The notes: generated by a model not told the origin, from the letters alone. DNA of 42,266 nucleotides from Alg239-R122 sp041746135 (GCA_041746135.1 JBGTHQ010000006.1:1-42266), one strand, 5' to 3'. Counted from the first letter of the stretch, positions 15,584 to 24,116 are shown. Program-made: numbers and translations.

Positions 15584-16121
15584 TCTCCAGTTGAGCAGTT
15601 CCGTTTTTATGGGATCCCGCCGTATTTTTGTCCTTGTCGCCGATTAACAGCACCCGGGCAAGCAATATCAGCACGCCGATGGTGATCGCCGCATCGGCAA
15701 TGTTGAATATCAGAAATGGCCGGAATTCGCCGATGTGCAAGTCGGCATAATCGACCACAAAGCCGAGCCGCGCCCGGTCAAGAATGTTGCCGAGCGCCCC
15801 GCCAAGCACCAGCGCCAGCGCCCAGATGTCGCCCTTGCTGCGCTCTTTCCACATCCACACCACCACCGCGACCGCGATGATCGCCGTCAACGCGACCAGC
15901 AACCAGCGCTGCATTTCGCTATTCGCGGTCAATAGCCCCATCGACACCCCATAATTTTCGGCCCAGGTGAGCTGGAAAAACGGCACGATCTCGATGCTTT
16001 CGCCGCGGCTTTTAAGCGCAAGCGGAACGGTGACAATATATTTGACCAACTGGTCGAGCGCGAAAATGACCAGCGCGATAACGATGCCGGTGACGCGGTG
16101 TTTTTTGATTTTTTCCATCAT
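15570..16121 (-). CDS. lspA: lipoprotein signal peptidase (signal peptidase II)
   Basis: 183 residues, inner membrane aspartyl protease with four transmembrane segments. The catalytic pair is visible as Asp124 in LDRARLGFVVDY and Asp143 in FNIADAAITIG; LDQLVKYIV near the start and WAENYGVSMGL (the N-x-G region) are further family motifs. The C-terminus is extended and hydrophilic. The second Met codon (16118) is an alternative start. It lies one base downstream of ileS, the common ileS-lspA pairing, and overlaps the next lipoprotein gene. Confidence 0.95.
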   Translation of the reverse strand: MMEKIKKHRVTGIVIALVIFALDQLVKYIVTVPLALKSRGESIEIVPFFQLTWAENYGVSMGLLTANSEMQRWLLVALTAIIAVAVVVWMWKERSKGDIWALALVLGGALGNILDRARLGFVVDYADLHIGEFRPFLIFNIADAAITIGVLILLARVLLIGDKDKNTAGSHKNGTAQLENENA

Positions 16122-16122
16122 C

Positions 16123-19100
16123 CTATCCGTTCAACACGTTGGCACAGCGACTGCACAATGCGCCGTCTTCGGGTACATCGGGCAAAAGACGCCAGCAACG
16201 GCCACATTTGTCGTGCGCGGTTTTGGATACGGAAACGGATTCGCCATCGCTCACTCTTGCAACAATGCATATTTCGGCAAACTGAACGGCATCGACCGGC
16301 AGCTCGGAAAGCGGATAGGTAATCTCGGCCTCGAGGCTGGAGCGCACGACCTTGTCTCGGCGCAGCGGTTCGATCGCTTCGGTAACTTTTTCGCGGGCCT
16401 CGCGAATTTTGGTCCACTTTGCCACCAACTCGTCATCCCGGCGAAAGCCGGGATCTCCTTCTTTTTCTCCAACACTGTCAGAGAGGAGATTCCGGCTTTC
16501 GCCGGAATGACGGACTGGCGTAGCACCAAGCAGAAGGTCAAAATCCGGCCAAACCTTCAAATGGATCGAATCATTCTCGTCCTCGAACCGCGATTGCCAG
16601 ATTTCCTCGGCAGTAAAGCACAAAACCGGCGCGATATAGCGGGTAAGCGCGTGGAACAATATGTCCATGACAGTGCGATAGGCGCGGCGCTTGGGATCGG
16701 ACGGCGCCTCGCAATAGAGGCAATCCTTGCGGATATCGAAGAAAAATGCCGACAGATCGTCCTGCATGAACGCGGTCAATGTGCGCATATACGGACCGAA
16801 TGCGAAATCGTTTATGTTTTGCTTGAGCTCGGCATCGACTTCGGCGAGGCGGTGCAGAATATAGCGTTCGAGTTCGGGCATGTCGCCGACGGCCACACGC
16901 TCGCTATCCTCGAAATCGCCCAGCCCGCCGAGCATATAGCGAAACGTATTGCGCAGCTTGCGATAGGTGTCGCTGACGCCGCGGATAATCTCGTCACCGA
17001 TCCGGTGGTCTTCGGTATAATCGACGCTTGCCGCCCATAGCCGCAAGATATCCGCGCCGTTAACGCCGATAATCTTTTGCGGGTCGAGCGTGTTGCCGAG
17101 CGATTTCGACATTTTCTTGCCGGTCTTGTCGAGCGTCATGCCGTGCGTCAGCAGCGCCTTGTAGGGTGCGCGCCCGCGCGTGCCGCAGCTTTCGAGCAGA
17201 CTCGACTGGAACCAGCCGCGATGCTGGTCCGACCCCTCGAGATAGAGATCGGCCGGTGAGCGTAAGTCGGGCCATATTCCGCTTTCCAGCACGAAGGCGT
17301 GCGTCGAGCCGCTGTCGAACCAGACGTCGAGAATATCGGTAATGACTTCATAGTCGTCGAGCGTGTAATCGGTGCCTAGCAGCTCCTGATGATCACCGCT
17401 GAACCAAGCATCCGCGCCGCCCGTTTTGAACGCGTCGATAATGCGCGCATTCACCGCAGGATCGCACAGATATTCGCCGGTCTTGCGATGGACGTAGAGC
17501 GCAATCGGCACACCCCATGCGCGCTGACGCGAGAGCACCCAATCGGGGCGGCCCTCGACCATCGATTGCAAGCGGCGGCGCCCGCGTTCGGGCACGAAAC
17601 GGGTTTTGTCGATTTCGGCCAGCGCAGTCTGCCGCAGTGTTTCGTGATGCTCCTCTAGCGCGCCACCTTCATCGTCCCAGCGTTTTTCTGCCCGTGTTTC
17701 GCATGTTTGCAAATAGGTGAGTGGCTTGTCCAATGGGACAAACCATTGCGGCGTGCAGCGAAAGATGATTTTCGCTTTCGAACGCCAGCTATGCGGATAA
17801 CTGTGCTGGAAATCGTCGCTGGCCGACAGCAATGCGCCTGCTTCGCGCAGGTCGGTGCAGATCGGGCCGTCGCTACCCACGAATTTCTTGTTGATGACGC
17901 TGCCCGAATGCGGGAGCCAGGCCCAGTCCTCGCGATACTGGCCGTCATCCTCGACCGCAAATACAGGATTGATGCCGTTTTTCTTGCACAAGTCGAAATC
18001 GTCCTCGCCGTGATCGGGGGACATGTGCACCAGACCGGTACCCGCGTCAGTGGTGACGAAATGCGAACCATCGAGGAACGGGCGCGGCTTGGTGTAGAAT
18101 TCGCTGTCGGGGAAGCGGTCGGCCATCGGATGTTTAGCAGTGGCTCCGGCGAGTTGGGAGCCTTTGACCGTTCGCTGCGAATTATACTCCAAGCCATACT
18201 TGGGGTGCGAGAGATTTGCTGGATTATCGCGCAAAATCTGGTTTAGCAGACGGCCTTGGACTTGTTCCACCAGCTTGGATGCAACGAGCAACTTCCTGCC
18301 GCTCCACTGGTGATCCAAAACAGTGCTGGATGAGTGCTGGCTATCAACATCAGTGATTGAGCTGAGCTCGACTAGCTCAAGTAAAGTGTACTCAATATCC
18401 GCCCCATAAGCCAATGCCTGATTGACGGGAATCGTCCAGGGCGTTGTGGTCCAGATTACAGCATGCGCGCCGACCAGTTCGGGCGCGTTCGGCGCCTCGA
18501 CAATCTCAAACGCCACATCAATCTGGGTCGAGGTAATATCCTCATATTCCACCTCGGCCTCGGCCAAGGCAGTTTTCTCCACCGGCGACCACATGATCGG
18601 TTTCGCGCCGCGATAAAGCTGTCCGGCTTCCGCGAATTTCAGCAGTTCGCCGACAATCGTCGCTTCGGCGGCGTAATCCATGGTGAGATAGGGCTTGTCC
18701 CACTCGCCCATAATGCCGAGCCGCTTGAATTCCTCGCGCTGCACATCGACCCATTTGGCGGCATATTCGCGGCATTCGGTGCGAAATTCGGAAGCGGGCA
18801 CGTCGTCCTTGTCGCGCTTTTTCTTGCGGTACGCTTCCTCGATCTTCCATTCGATCGGCAGGCCGTGGCAGTCCCAGCCGGGCACATAGGGTGCGTCTTT
18901 GCCGAGCAGCGTCTGCGAGCGGATCACCAGATCCTTGAGCGTCTTATTGAGCGCATGGCCGATATGGATATTGCCGTTGGCATAAGGCGGGCCGTCATGC
19001 AGGATAAACTGCTCCTGCCCTTTACGCTCTTTGCGAAGCCGTTGGTACAGGCCGATCTTTTCCCATTGCGCCAATATGCCCGGTTCCTTGCCCGCCAGAC

Positions 19101-19197
19101 CGGCTTTCATCGGAAAGGACGTTGTCGGCAGGAAAACCGTGTCCTTGTAATCGGGCGTATCCTTGTCGGAATCGGGCATTTTGGGCGTATCGGTCAT
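16123..19197 (-). CDS. ileS: isoleucyl-tRNA synthetase
   Basis: 1024 residues, longer than the usual 920-960. Class Ia motifs: HIGH at 78-81 in PPYANGNIHIGHALN, KMSKS in TGKKMSKSLGN near 694, TTTPWTIPVNQALA opening the CP1 editing domain, and a C-terminal zinc ribbon CGRCWRLLPD...LCSRCANVL. Two oddities explain the length. Around 265-335 the editing domain contains extra, AT-richer coding sequence (SSITDVDSQHSSSTVLDHQW and a following stretch). Around 895-921 a palindromic repeat (16432-16511) lies inside the frame and is translated as HSGESRNLL...GDPGFRRDDE, between the anticodon-binding bundle and the C-terminal region. Both are in frame, so the gene appears functional. It heads ileS-lspA-lipoprotein. 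Confidence 0.96.
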   Translation of the reverse strand: MTDTPKMPDSDKDTPDYKDTVFLPTTSFPMKAGLAGKEPGILAQWEKIGLYQRLRKERKGQEQFILHDGPPYANGNIHIGHALNKTLKDLVIRSQTLLGKDAPYVPGWDCHGLPIEWKIEEAYRKKKRDKDDVPASEFRTECREYAAKWVDVQREEFKRLGIMGEWDKPYLTMDYAAEATIVGELLKFAEAGQLYRGAKPIMWSPVEKTALAEAEVEYEDITSTQIDVAFEIVEAPNAPELVGAHAVIWTTTPWTIPVNQALAYGADIEYTLLELVELSSITDVDSQHSSSTVLDHQWSGRKLLVASKLVEQVQGRLLNQILRDNPANLSHPKYGLEYNSQRTVKGSQLAGATAKHPMADRFPDSEFYTKPRPFLDGSHFVTTDAGTGLVHMSPDHGEDDFDLCKKNGINPVFAVEDDGQYREDWAWLPHSGSVINKKFVGSDGPICTDLREAGALLSASDDFQHSYPHSWRSKAKIIFRCTPQWFVPLDKPLTYLQTCETRAEKRWDDEGGALEEHHETLRQTALAEIDKTRFVPERGRRRLQSMVEGRPDWVLSRQRAWGVPIALYVHRKTGEYLCDPAVNARIIDAFKTGGADAWFSGDHQELLGTDYTLDDYEVITDILDVWFDSGSTHAFVLESGIWPDLRSPADLYLEGSDQHRGWFQSSLLESCGTRGRAPYKALLTHGMTLDKTGKKMSKSLGNTLDPQKIIGVNGADILRLWAASVDYTEDHRIGDEIIRGVSDTYRKLRNTFRYMLGGLGDFEDSERVAVGDMPELERYILHRLAEVDAELKQNINDFAFGPYMRTLTAFMQDDLSAFFFDIRKDCLYCEAPSDPKRRAYRTVMDILFHALTRYIAPVLCFTAEEIWQSRFEDENDSIHLKVWPDFDLLLGATPVRHSGESRNLLSDSVGEKEGDPGFRRDDELVAKWTKIREAREKVTEAIEPLRRDKVVRSSLEAEITYPLSELPVDAVQFAEICIVARVSDGESVSVSKTAHDKCGRCWRLLPDVPEDGALCSRCANVLNG
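16432..16511. repeat. REPIN-like double-hairpin repeat inside ileS
   Basis: Two 27-base arms (16432-16458 and 16485-16511) are inverted copies matching at 25 of 27 positions, 26 bases apart. Each arm is itself a hairpin: CCCGGC-GAAA-GCCGGG in the left, TTCCGGC-TTTC-GCCGGAA in the right. The two differences between arms are compensatory, so each small stem stays fully paired. The termini are GTCAT and ATGAC. The element is within the ileS reading frame and adds about 27 codons. The same design recurs at 21390-21478. REP/REPIN elements are non-autonomous and mobilised by a transposase elsewhere in the genome. Confidence 0.85.
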
Positions 19198-19251
19198 AGT
19201 GCGTAGCGATTAGGCGAGGTCGCCTTTTGACGCAAGCAATTACGTTTTTGA

Positions 19252-20172
19252 TTAGAGAAGAACCCGGGCCTTTTCGCAGTCCGCATCCATTTGCGCAATT
19301 AGCGCGTCCATATTGTCGAACTTTGCCTCGGGCCGCAGGAAATGGTGCAGCGCGACCTCGATTTCCTGTCCGTACAGATCCTCGCTGAAATCGAAGAAAT
19401 AGGGTTCAAGCAATTCCTTGGGCGGATCGAATGTCGGACGCACGCCCAGATTGGCCGCGCCCTTCAGCGTGCGGCCATCGGGCAAATGGCCGGTTACCGC
19501 ATAAATGCCGTAGCGCGGACGCAGATAATGGCCCATGTCGATATTGGCGGTGGGATAGCCGATGGTGCGGCCGCGCTTGTCGCCATGCTGGACGACCCCC
19601 TGAATGGTGAACGGCCGGGTCAGCAATTTGGTGGCGGTGGCAAGGTCGCCCTCGGCCAGCGCATCGCGGATCAGGCTGGAGGAAATGATCTCACCGCTTG
19701 TCGTGACAGGGCCGACCGCCTTGCTTTTCAGGCCCTGCGCCGCGCCATAGCGGGAGAGCATGTCGACGCTGCCGCCGCGCGCCTTGCCGAACGTGAAGTC
19801 CTCGCCCGTCACCACGCCGGCCGCGCCGAACCGCTCGATCAACAGCGCATCGATAAAATCCTCCGCGATGGTGCTGGCCAGTTCGCGGCCGAAATCGAAT
19901 ACCAGCATCGCGTCGGCACCCGCCTCGGCAAACAGCTTTTCCCGCTGGTCGAGCGTGGTCAGGCGAAAGGGCGGCAGACCGGGTTGGAAAAAGCGCACCG
20001 GATGCGGATCGAACGTGGCGATAATAGCGGGGCGGCGCTCGGCGCGCGCCCATGCAATCGCCTGCCCCGCCACCTGCTGGTGCCCGGCATGAAACCCGTC
20101 AAAATTGCCCAGAGCAAGTATGCCCCCGCGAAACGCCTCCGCAAAAGGAACGCCGCTGCTCAGTCTTGTCAT
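19252..20172 (-). CDS. ribF: bifunctional riboflavin kinase / FAD synthetase
   Basis: 306 residues making FMN and then FAD from riboflavin and ATP. The N-terminal adenylyltransferase domain shows ILALGNFDGFHAGHQQV (the GxFDGxHxGH nucleotide-binding motif), ATFDPHPVRFF and SSSLIRDALAEGD; the C-terminal kinase domain shows HGDKRGRTIGYPTANI, YGIYAV, GAANLGVRPTFD and the late Glu in FDFSEDLYG. ATG at 20172 is the natural start; the frame is open further upstream but reads as noise. It lies between ileS and the dipeptidase, 8 bases after the latter's stop, all on the minus strand. Confidence 0.95.
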   Translation of the reverse strand: MTRLSSGVPFAEAFRGGILALGNFDGFHAGHQQVAGQAIAWARAERRPAIIATFDPHPVRFFQPGLPPFRLTTLDQREKLFAEAGADAMLVFDFGRELASTIAEDFIDALLIERFGAAGVVTGEDFTFGKARGGSVDMLSRYGAAQGLKSKAVGPVTTSGEIISSSLIRDALAEGDLATATKLLTRPFTIQGVVQHGDKRGRTIGYPTANIDMGHYLRPRYGIYAVTGHLPDGRTLKGAANLGVRPTFDPPKELLEPYFFDFSEDLYGQEIEVALHHFLRPEAKFDNMDALIAQMDADCEKARVLL

Positions 20173-20180
20173 GCGAATCG

Positions 20181-21365
20181 CTATAGGTTGGTTGGGGGGA
20201 GAGGCGCAATGCCCCGCTTGAGCACACGCAGCGTATTTTCGCCCATGACCGCGCGAATCTCCGCCTCGGTAAAGCCCGCGTCGATCAGCGCCTGTGTCAC
20301 CTGTGCCACGCCCGCCGTGTCGAAACCGGTGGTGACCGCGCCGTCGAAATCGCTGCCCAGTGCGACATGGTCGATGCCGACCAGATCGCGGACATGTTTG
20401 ATCGCGCGGGCGATATCGGCGGGCTTTGTACTGCAAATCGCGCCGCCCCAATAGCCGATGCCGATCAGCCCGCCGGTCGCCGCCACGCCCCTGATCTCTG
20501 CGTCGGTCAGGTTGCGGTTGACCTGGCAGGTCGTCTGGACGCCGCCATGGCTCGACACCACGGGCCGCCTGGCCATCGCCAGGATTTCGGCGACGCTCTG
20601 ATGACTCGAATGCGCGATATCGACGATGATGCCCTTGGCCTCCATCCTGCGGATGATCTCGCGGCCAAAAGGGGTCAGCCCGCCTTTTTTCACTCCGTGC
20701 ATCGACCCGCCCAGTTCATTGTCGAAAAAATGGGTGATGCCCGCCATCCGCATCCCGGCATCATAGAGCCGGTCGAGATTTTCGGCGCGGCCCTCGAGAT
20801 TATGCAGCCCCTCGGCGGAAAACAGCACCCCGGTGCCGCGCCCCTTGATATTACGGCGACCGACAAGTCCGTCGATATCCTGTGGTGTCTTGATAAACAG
20901 CAATTCGTTTCTGGATTGCTTGACCGCGCGTTCGAATTTCTGCGCATGATAGAGCGAGCGTTCGAGCAGCGAGGTCCATGTGCGCACCGGTTGCAGCTGC
21001 GCGATCGCGAGCAGCGTGATATTGTCGGTGTCGGCGCCGTTGCTGTCATAATTCTGCCCGCGCGGGGTTTTCGTCACCGATGAGAATATCTGCAGCGCGA
21101 CATTGCCCTCCACCAGCCGCGGCACGTCGATATGCCCGCGATCCGCGGCATCATTGAGCGACCGTTTCCACAGCAACGTATCGCCGTGCATATCGGCGAT
21201 GGTCAGGCTGTCATGCAGCTTTTGCGCTTCCGGCGAGATGGCGGGCAGGCTTTCGCCGGTCACGGCATTGGTTTCCGCCTCGAATTTTCCCGGCAGCAGC
21301 AATGTGACATAACTGATGCCGAGCATCAGCAGGACGGCAAGAGCGATCAGGATTTTACGAAGCAT
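20181..21365 (-). CDS. membrane dipeptidase (M19, renal dipeptidase family)
   Basis: 394 residues from the ATG at 21365. An N-terminal signal anchor (RKILIALAVLLMLGISYVTLLL) puts the enzyme in the periplasm or at the membrane. The binuclear zinc ligands of M19 are visible: His and Asp in IADMHGDTL, Glu in VLFSAEGLHNL, His in IIVDIAHSSHQS and in VVSSHGG, Asp in ALGSDFDGAV. It should hydrolyse dipeptides, possibly D-amino-acid containing. The frame continues in-frame upstream through the repeat at 21390-21478, giving a spurious MDSRFRGNDE extension. It precedes ribF and follows folA on the same strand. Confidence 0.92.
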   Translation of the reverse strand: MLRKILIALAVLLMLGISYVTLLLPGKFEAETNAVTGESLPAISPEAQKLHDSLTIADMHGDTLLWKRSLNDAADRGHIDVPRLVEGNVALQIFSSVTKTPRGQNYDSNGADTDNITLLAIAQLQPVRTWTSLLERSLYHAQKFERAVKQSRNELLFIKTPQDIDGLVGRRNIKGRGTGVLFSAEGLHNLEGRAENLDRLYDAGMRMAGITHFFDNELGGSMHGVKKGGLTPFGREIIRRMEAKGIIVDIAHSSHQSVAEILAMARRPVVSSHGGVQTTCQVNRNLTDAEIRGVAATGGLIGIGYWGGAICSTKPADIARAIKHVRDLVGIDHVALGSDFDGAVTTGFDTAGVAQVTQALIDAGFTEAEIRAVMGENTLRVLKRGIAPLPPTNL

Positions 21366-21389
21366 ATACTCACGTGCCTTTTCAATCTC

Positions 21390-21478
21390 GTCATTCCCGC
21401 GGAAGCGGGAATCCATTCCCCGAACTTTCATAAAGCTGGGCCGACAGGAAATGGACTCCCGGTCGAGCCGGGAGTGAC
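21390..21478. repeat. REPIN-like double-hairpin repeat between folA and the dipeptidase
   Basis: Same architecture as the copy in ileS: inverted arms at 21390-21417 (opens GTCATTCCCGC) and 21450-21478 (ends CCGGGAGTGAC), each an internal hairpin (ATTCCCGC-GGAA-GCGGGAAT; CTCCCGG-TCGAG-CCGGGAG). Outer termini GTCAT/GTGAC and inner ATCCATT/AATGGA are inverted. The two stems differ in sequence yet are each perfectly paired. It begins 25 bases upstream of the dipeptidase ATG and ends 13 bases from the folA stop, so it is transcribed in the intercistronic region if the genes are cotranscribed. Confidence 0.85.
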
Positions 21479-21490
21479 GATGGCGTTTGT

Positions 21491-22006
21491 CTAATTCTGA
21501 TTACTCAAATTACGTTTCAAAGTGACAAAGCTATAGGACGGAAAAGACGATTCTGCCTGATACGTCTCGCGTCCCTCTTCCAACCAGTCCGCAAGCGGGA
21601 AATCGGGCAATGCCGTGTCGCCTTCGCCATCGATATGCACTTCGGTCAATTCGATGCGCGTCGCATGCGGCAGGAACAACCGGTATATTTCCGCGCCGCC
21701 AATCACCGCGATTTCGTCCGCATCGGCAAGCGCAATGGCGGCTTCCACCGATGCTACCGGTTCGGCCCCCTCGGCGCTCCAGCCGGTATCGCGGGTCAGC
21801 ACGATATGGCGGCGCCCCGCAAGCAATCCCGGCAGGCTTTCGAATGTCTTGCGCCCCATCACCATCGGCTTGCCCATGGTCAGCGCTTTAAAATGTTTCA
21901 GATCGGCGGGCAGATGCCACGGCAATGCGCCGTCCCTGCCAATCACACCATTATCGGCGCGCGCGAGGATCAGGGTGATTTCGGGAGAAGCTGTCGTGCC
22001 GTTCAT
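21491..22006 (-). CDS. folA: dihydrofolate reductase
   Basis: 171 residues; NADPH-dependent reduction of dihydrofolate. Motifs: ILARADNGVIGRDGALPWHLPADLKHFK (Trp/Leu region and active-site Asp), GKPMVMGRKTFESLPGLLAGR, HIVLTRD, and IAVIGGAEIYRLFLPHATRIELTEVH with the GG phosphate turn. ATG at 22006-22004 overlaps the purK stop as ATGA. Folate coenzymes feed purine synthesis, so linkage to purEK is functionally sensible. Confidence 0.95.
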   Translation of the reverse strand: MNGTTASPEITLILARADNGVIGRDGALPWHLPADLKHFKALTMGKPMVMGRKTFESLPGLLAGRRHIVLTRDTGWSAEGAEPVASVEAAIALADADEIAVIGGAEIYRLFLPHATRIELTEVHIDGEGDTALPDFPLADWLEEGRETYQAESSFPSYSFVTLKRNLSNQN

Positions 22007-23076
22007 GTGCGAACCCAGGTGGCATGGCCCATTTTGCGGCCTGCACGCGGCGCGCCCTTGCCATAAAGATGCAGATGGCAGGCCGGATCGGTTAGATAGT
22101 CCGCCCATTTACCCGCATCCGCGCCGATAATATTGGCCATTTCCACGGCAGTGCCCGCCAATGCGGTATCGCCCAGCGGAAGCCCGCACACCGCACGGAT
22201 ATGGTTTTCAAACTGGCTGGTGACCGAGCCTTCAATGCTCCAGTGCCCGCTATTATGCACGCGCGGAGCCATTTCATTGAAAATCGGTCCGGCCTCGGTG
22301 GCGAAAAATTCGCAGGTCAGCACACCGATATAATCCAGTTTTTCGGCGATGCGTGTGGCAATCTGGCGAGCAGATGCTACATGCGCAGCGACGGCACCGC
22401 TAGCGGGCAAAGTGGACGTGGCCAATATCCCGCCTTCGTGCACATTTTCGGCGCTGTCATAATAGACAATGCCGCCATCCAGACCGCGCGCCAGGATGAC
22501 CGAGAATTCGGCGGCGAAATCGACAAAGCCTTCCAGTACCGAAGGCTGCTGGCCGACATCGTCCCACGCGCCGGCCATATCGCTGACGTCATGCAGTCGC
22601 GCCTGCCCCTTGCCATCATAACCAAATCGGTTGGTTTTCAATATCGCCGGCAGGCCGACACACGCCACAGCCGCCTTAAGTTGTTCGAGATTTTCCACAT
22701 AAGCGGTTTTTGCCGTTTGGCCCTGCAAATCCTGAACAAACTTTTTTTCAATGGCACGGTCCTGCGCAATTTCCAGCGATTTGAATCCGGGACGCAACGG
22801 CACATGTCCTGCAACCATTTTGGCACAATCGACCGGCACATTCTCGAATTCATACGTCACCACAGCGCACGACTGTGCGAACCCGGCCAGCGCCTTCGCG
22901 TCGTCATAGGCGGCGCAGGTGAAATGCCTCGCGGCGTCGGCGGCCACGCTCTTTTTTTCCGGCGCATAAATATGGCAGATATAACCCAGTTGCGCCGCCG
23001 CCATGGCCAGCATCCGGCCCAGTTGCCCGCCGCCCAATATGCCGATAGTCGATCCGGGAGGCAAAGCCGACTTCAT
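22003..23076 (-). CDS. purK: 5-(carboxyamino)imidazole ribonucleotide synthase
   Basis: 357 residues, ATP-grasp enzyme carboxylating AIR to N5-CAIR in purine synthesis. It starts with the dinucleotide-like IGILGGGQLGRMLAMAA, then TYEFENVP, AILKTNRFGYDGKGQ (ATP-grasp lysine and glycine-rich loop), LEGFVDFAAEFSVI, EFFATEAGPIFNEMAPRVHNSGHWSIEG (metal and substrate residues) and SQFENHIRAVCGLPLG. Length normal. Overlaps purE upstream and folA downstream by 4 bases each. Confidence 0.97.
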   Translation of the reverse strand: MKSALPPGSTIGILGGGQLGRMLAMAAAQLGYICHIYAPEKKSVAADAARHFTCAAYDDAKALAGFAQSCAVVTYEFENVPVDCAKMVAGHVPLRPGFKSLEIAQDRAIEKKFVQDLQGQTAKTAYVENLEQLKAAVACVGLPAILKTNRFGYDGKGQARLHDVSDMAGAWDDVGQQPSVLEGFVDFAAEFSVILARGLDGGIVYYDSAENVHEGGILATSTLPASGAVAAHVASARQIATRIAEKLDYIGVLTCEFFATEAGPIFNEMAPRVHNSGHWSIEGSVTSQFENHIRAVCGLPLGDTALAGTAVEMANIIGADAGKWADYLTDPACHLHLYGKGAPRAGRKMGHATWVRT

Positions 23077-23561
23077 CGCGGCGTTTCGCCCACCGCCGCG
23101 CTCTGCGCCGCGCGCCAGTCGTCGAGCCGCTGCGCCAGTCCGGCATCGTCATTGGCCAGCATGGCCGCCGCGAGCAAAGCCGCATTGGCCGCACCCGCTT
23201 CGCCGATCGCCAGCGTGCCGACCGGAATACCCTTGGGCATCTGCACGATCGAGAGCAGGCTGTCCATCCCGCTCAATGCCTTGGATTGCACCGGCACGCC
23301 CAATACCGGCAACCGTGTCATCGCTGCGACCATGCCGGGCAGATGCGCAGCACCGCCCGCGCCTGCAATAACCGCTTTATAGCCTGCACCCACTGCGCCT
23401 TTAGCAAAACTGACCAGCCGGTCGGGGGTGCGGTGTGCGGAAATGATTTTCACGTCATAGCCGACCTCCAACGTATCGAAGATCGACGCCGCCGCAGACA
23501 TGGTGGTCCAGTCCGATTGGCTGCCCATGATGATGGCGATACGGGAAGATGCTTCGGTCAT
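23073..23561 (-). CDS. purE: 5-(carboxyamino)imidazole ribonucleotide mutase
   Basis: 162 residues; converts N5-CAIR to CAIR. Motifs: IAIIMGSQSDWTTMSAAA, VKIISAHRTPDRL, AVIAGAGGAAHLPGMVAAMTRLPVLGVPVQSKALSGMDSLLSIVQMP, and VGTLAIGEAGAANAALLAAAML. Class I PurE, which works with PurK. First gene of the purE-purK-folA run, joined by ATGA overlaps. Only about 108 bases separate it from the end of the cyclophilin gene, with a terminator in between. Confidence 0.97.
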   Translation of the reverse strand: MTEASSRIAIIMGSQSDWTTMSAAASIFDTLEVGYDVKIISAHRTPDRLVSFAKGAVGAGYKAVIAGAGGAAHLPGMVAAMTRLPVLGVPVQSKALSGMDSLLSIVQMPKGIPVGTLAIGEAGAANAALLAAAMLANDDAGLAQRLDDWRAAQSAAVGETPR

Positions 23562-23630
23562 GCGCGACCCCTGTTGGCTACCGGAAGCACAGTCTTTTAG
23601 GGGCGTTGCACAAGCGGCGCAATGGCAAAG

Positions 23631-23662
23631 AAAAACCCCCCGCCCTTTTCAAAGCGGGGGGT
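23631..23662 (-). terminator. intrinsic terminator of the cyclophilin gene
   Basis: On the minus strand ACCCCCCGC (23662-23654) pairs with GCGGGGGGT (23643-23635) around CTTTGAAAAGG-type loop bases, and is followed by TTTTTC. Placed 8 bases after the cyclophilin stop; it insulates purE. Confidence 0.9.
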
Positions 23663-23669
23663 CTGGATA

Positions 23670-24116
23670 TCAGCCGATTTTGGCGGACTTGATCGCACCG
23701 GGATTTTGCGGTGGTTCCCCCTTGGGCAGCGCATCGACATGTTCCATGCCGCTTTCAACCTGCCCCCATACGGTATATTCGCCGTCGAGGAATTCGGCAT
23801 TGTCGAAGCAGATGAAAAACTGGCTGTTGGCGCTGTTCGGATCCATCGTGCGGGCCATCGAACAGGTTCCGCGCGTATGCGGTTCGCTGTTGAATTCCTG
23901 ATCGAGATCGGGCTTGTCGCTATTGCCGGTGCCGGTGCCCTGCGGACAGCCGCCCTGCGCCATGAAGCCGGGAATGACACGGTGGAATTTGATACCGTCG
24001 TAAAAACCTTCGCCGGTCAGTTCCTTGATACGGGCAACATGGTTGGGCGCAAGATCGGGACGCAATTTGATAACGACGTCGCCGCCATCGAGCGCGAGAG
24101 TGAGAGTATCGGACAT
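23670..24116 (-). CDS. cyclophilin-type peptidyl-prolyl cis-trans isomerase
   Basis: 148 residues, single cyclophilin domain, no signal peptide, so cytosolic (PpiB-like). Motifs: GIKFHRVIPGFMAQGGCPQGTGTG (active-site Arg), MDPNSANSQFFICFDNAEFLDGEYTVWGQV and the DALPKGEP loop. The ATG at 24116 is preferred; it has GAAAGGAAA upstream and gives the usual MSDTLTLAL start. Divergent from mgtE. Confidence 0.93.
   Translation of the reverse strand: MSDTLTLALDGGDVVIKLRPDLAPNHVARIKELTGEGFYDGIKFHRVIPGFMAQGGCPQGTGTGNSDKPDLDQEFNSEPHTRGTCSMARTMDPNSANSQFFICFDNAEFLDGEYTVWGQVESGMEHVDALPKGEPPQNPGAIKSAKIG

Noticed and set aside
15967..17040. 357-codon plus-strand ORF
   Set aside because: Runs antisense through lspA, ileS and the REPIN-like repeat; the repeat contributes VIPAKAGIS-type text that looks protein-like but is repeat translation.
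19342..20454. 370-codon plus-strand ORF
   Set aside because: Antisense to ribF and the dipeptidase end; no motifs.
22201..23382. 393-codon plus-strand ORF
   Set aside because: Antisense to purK and purE, both certain genes.
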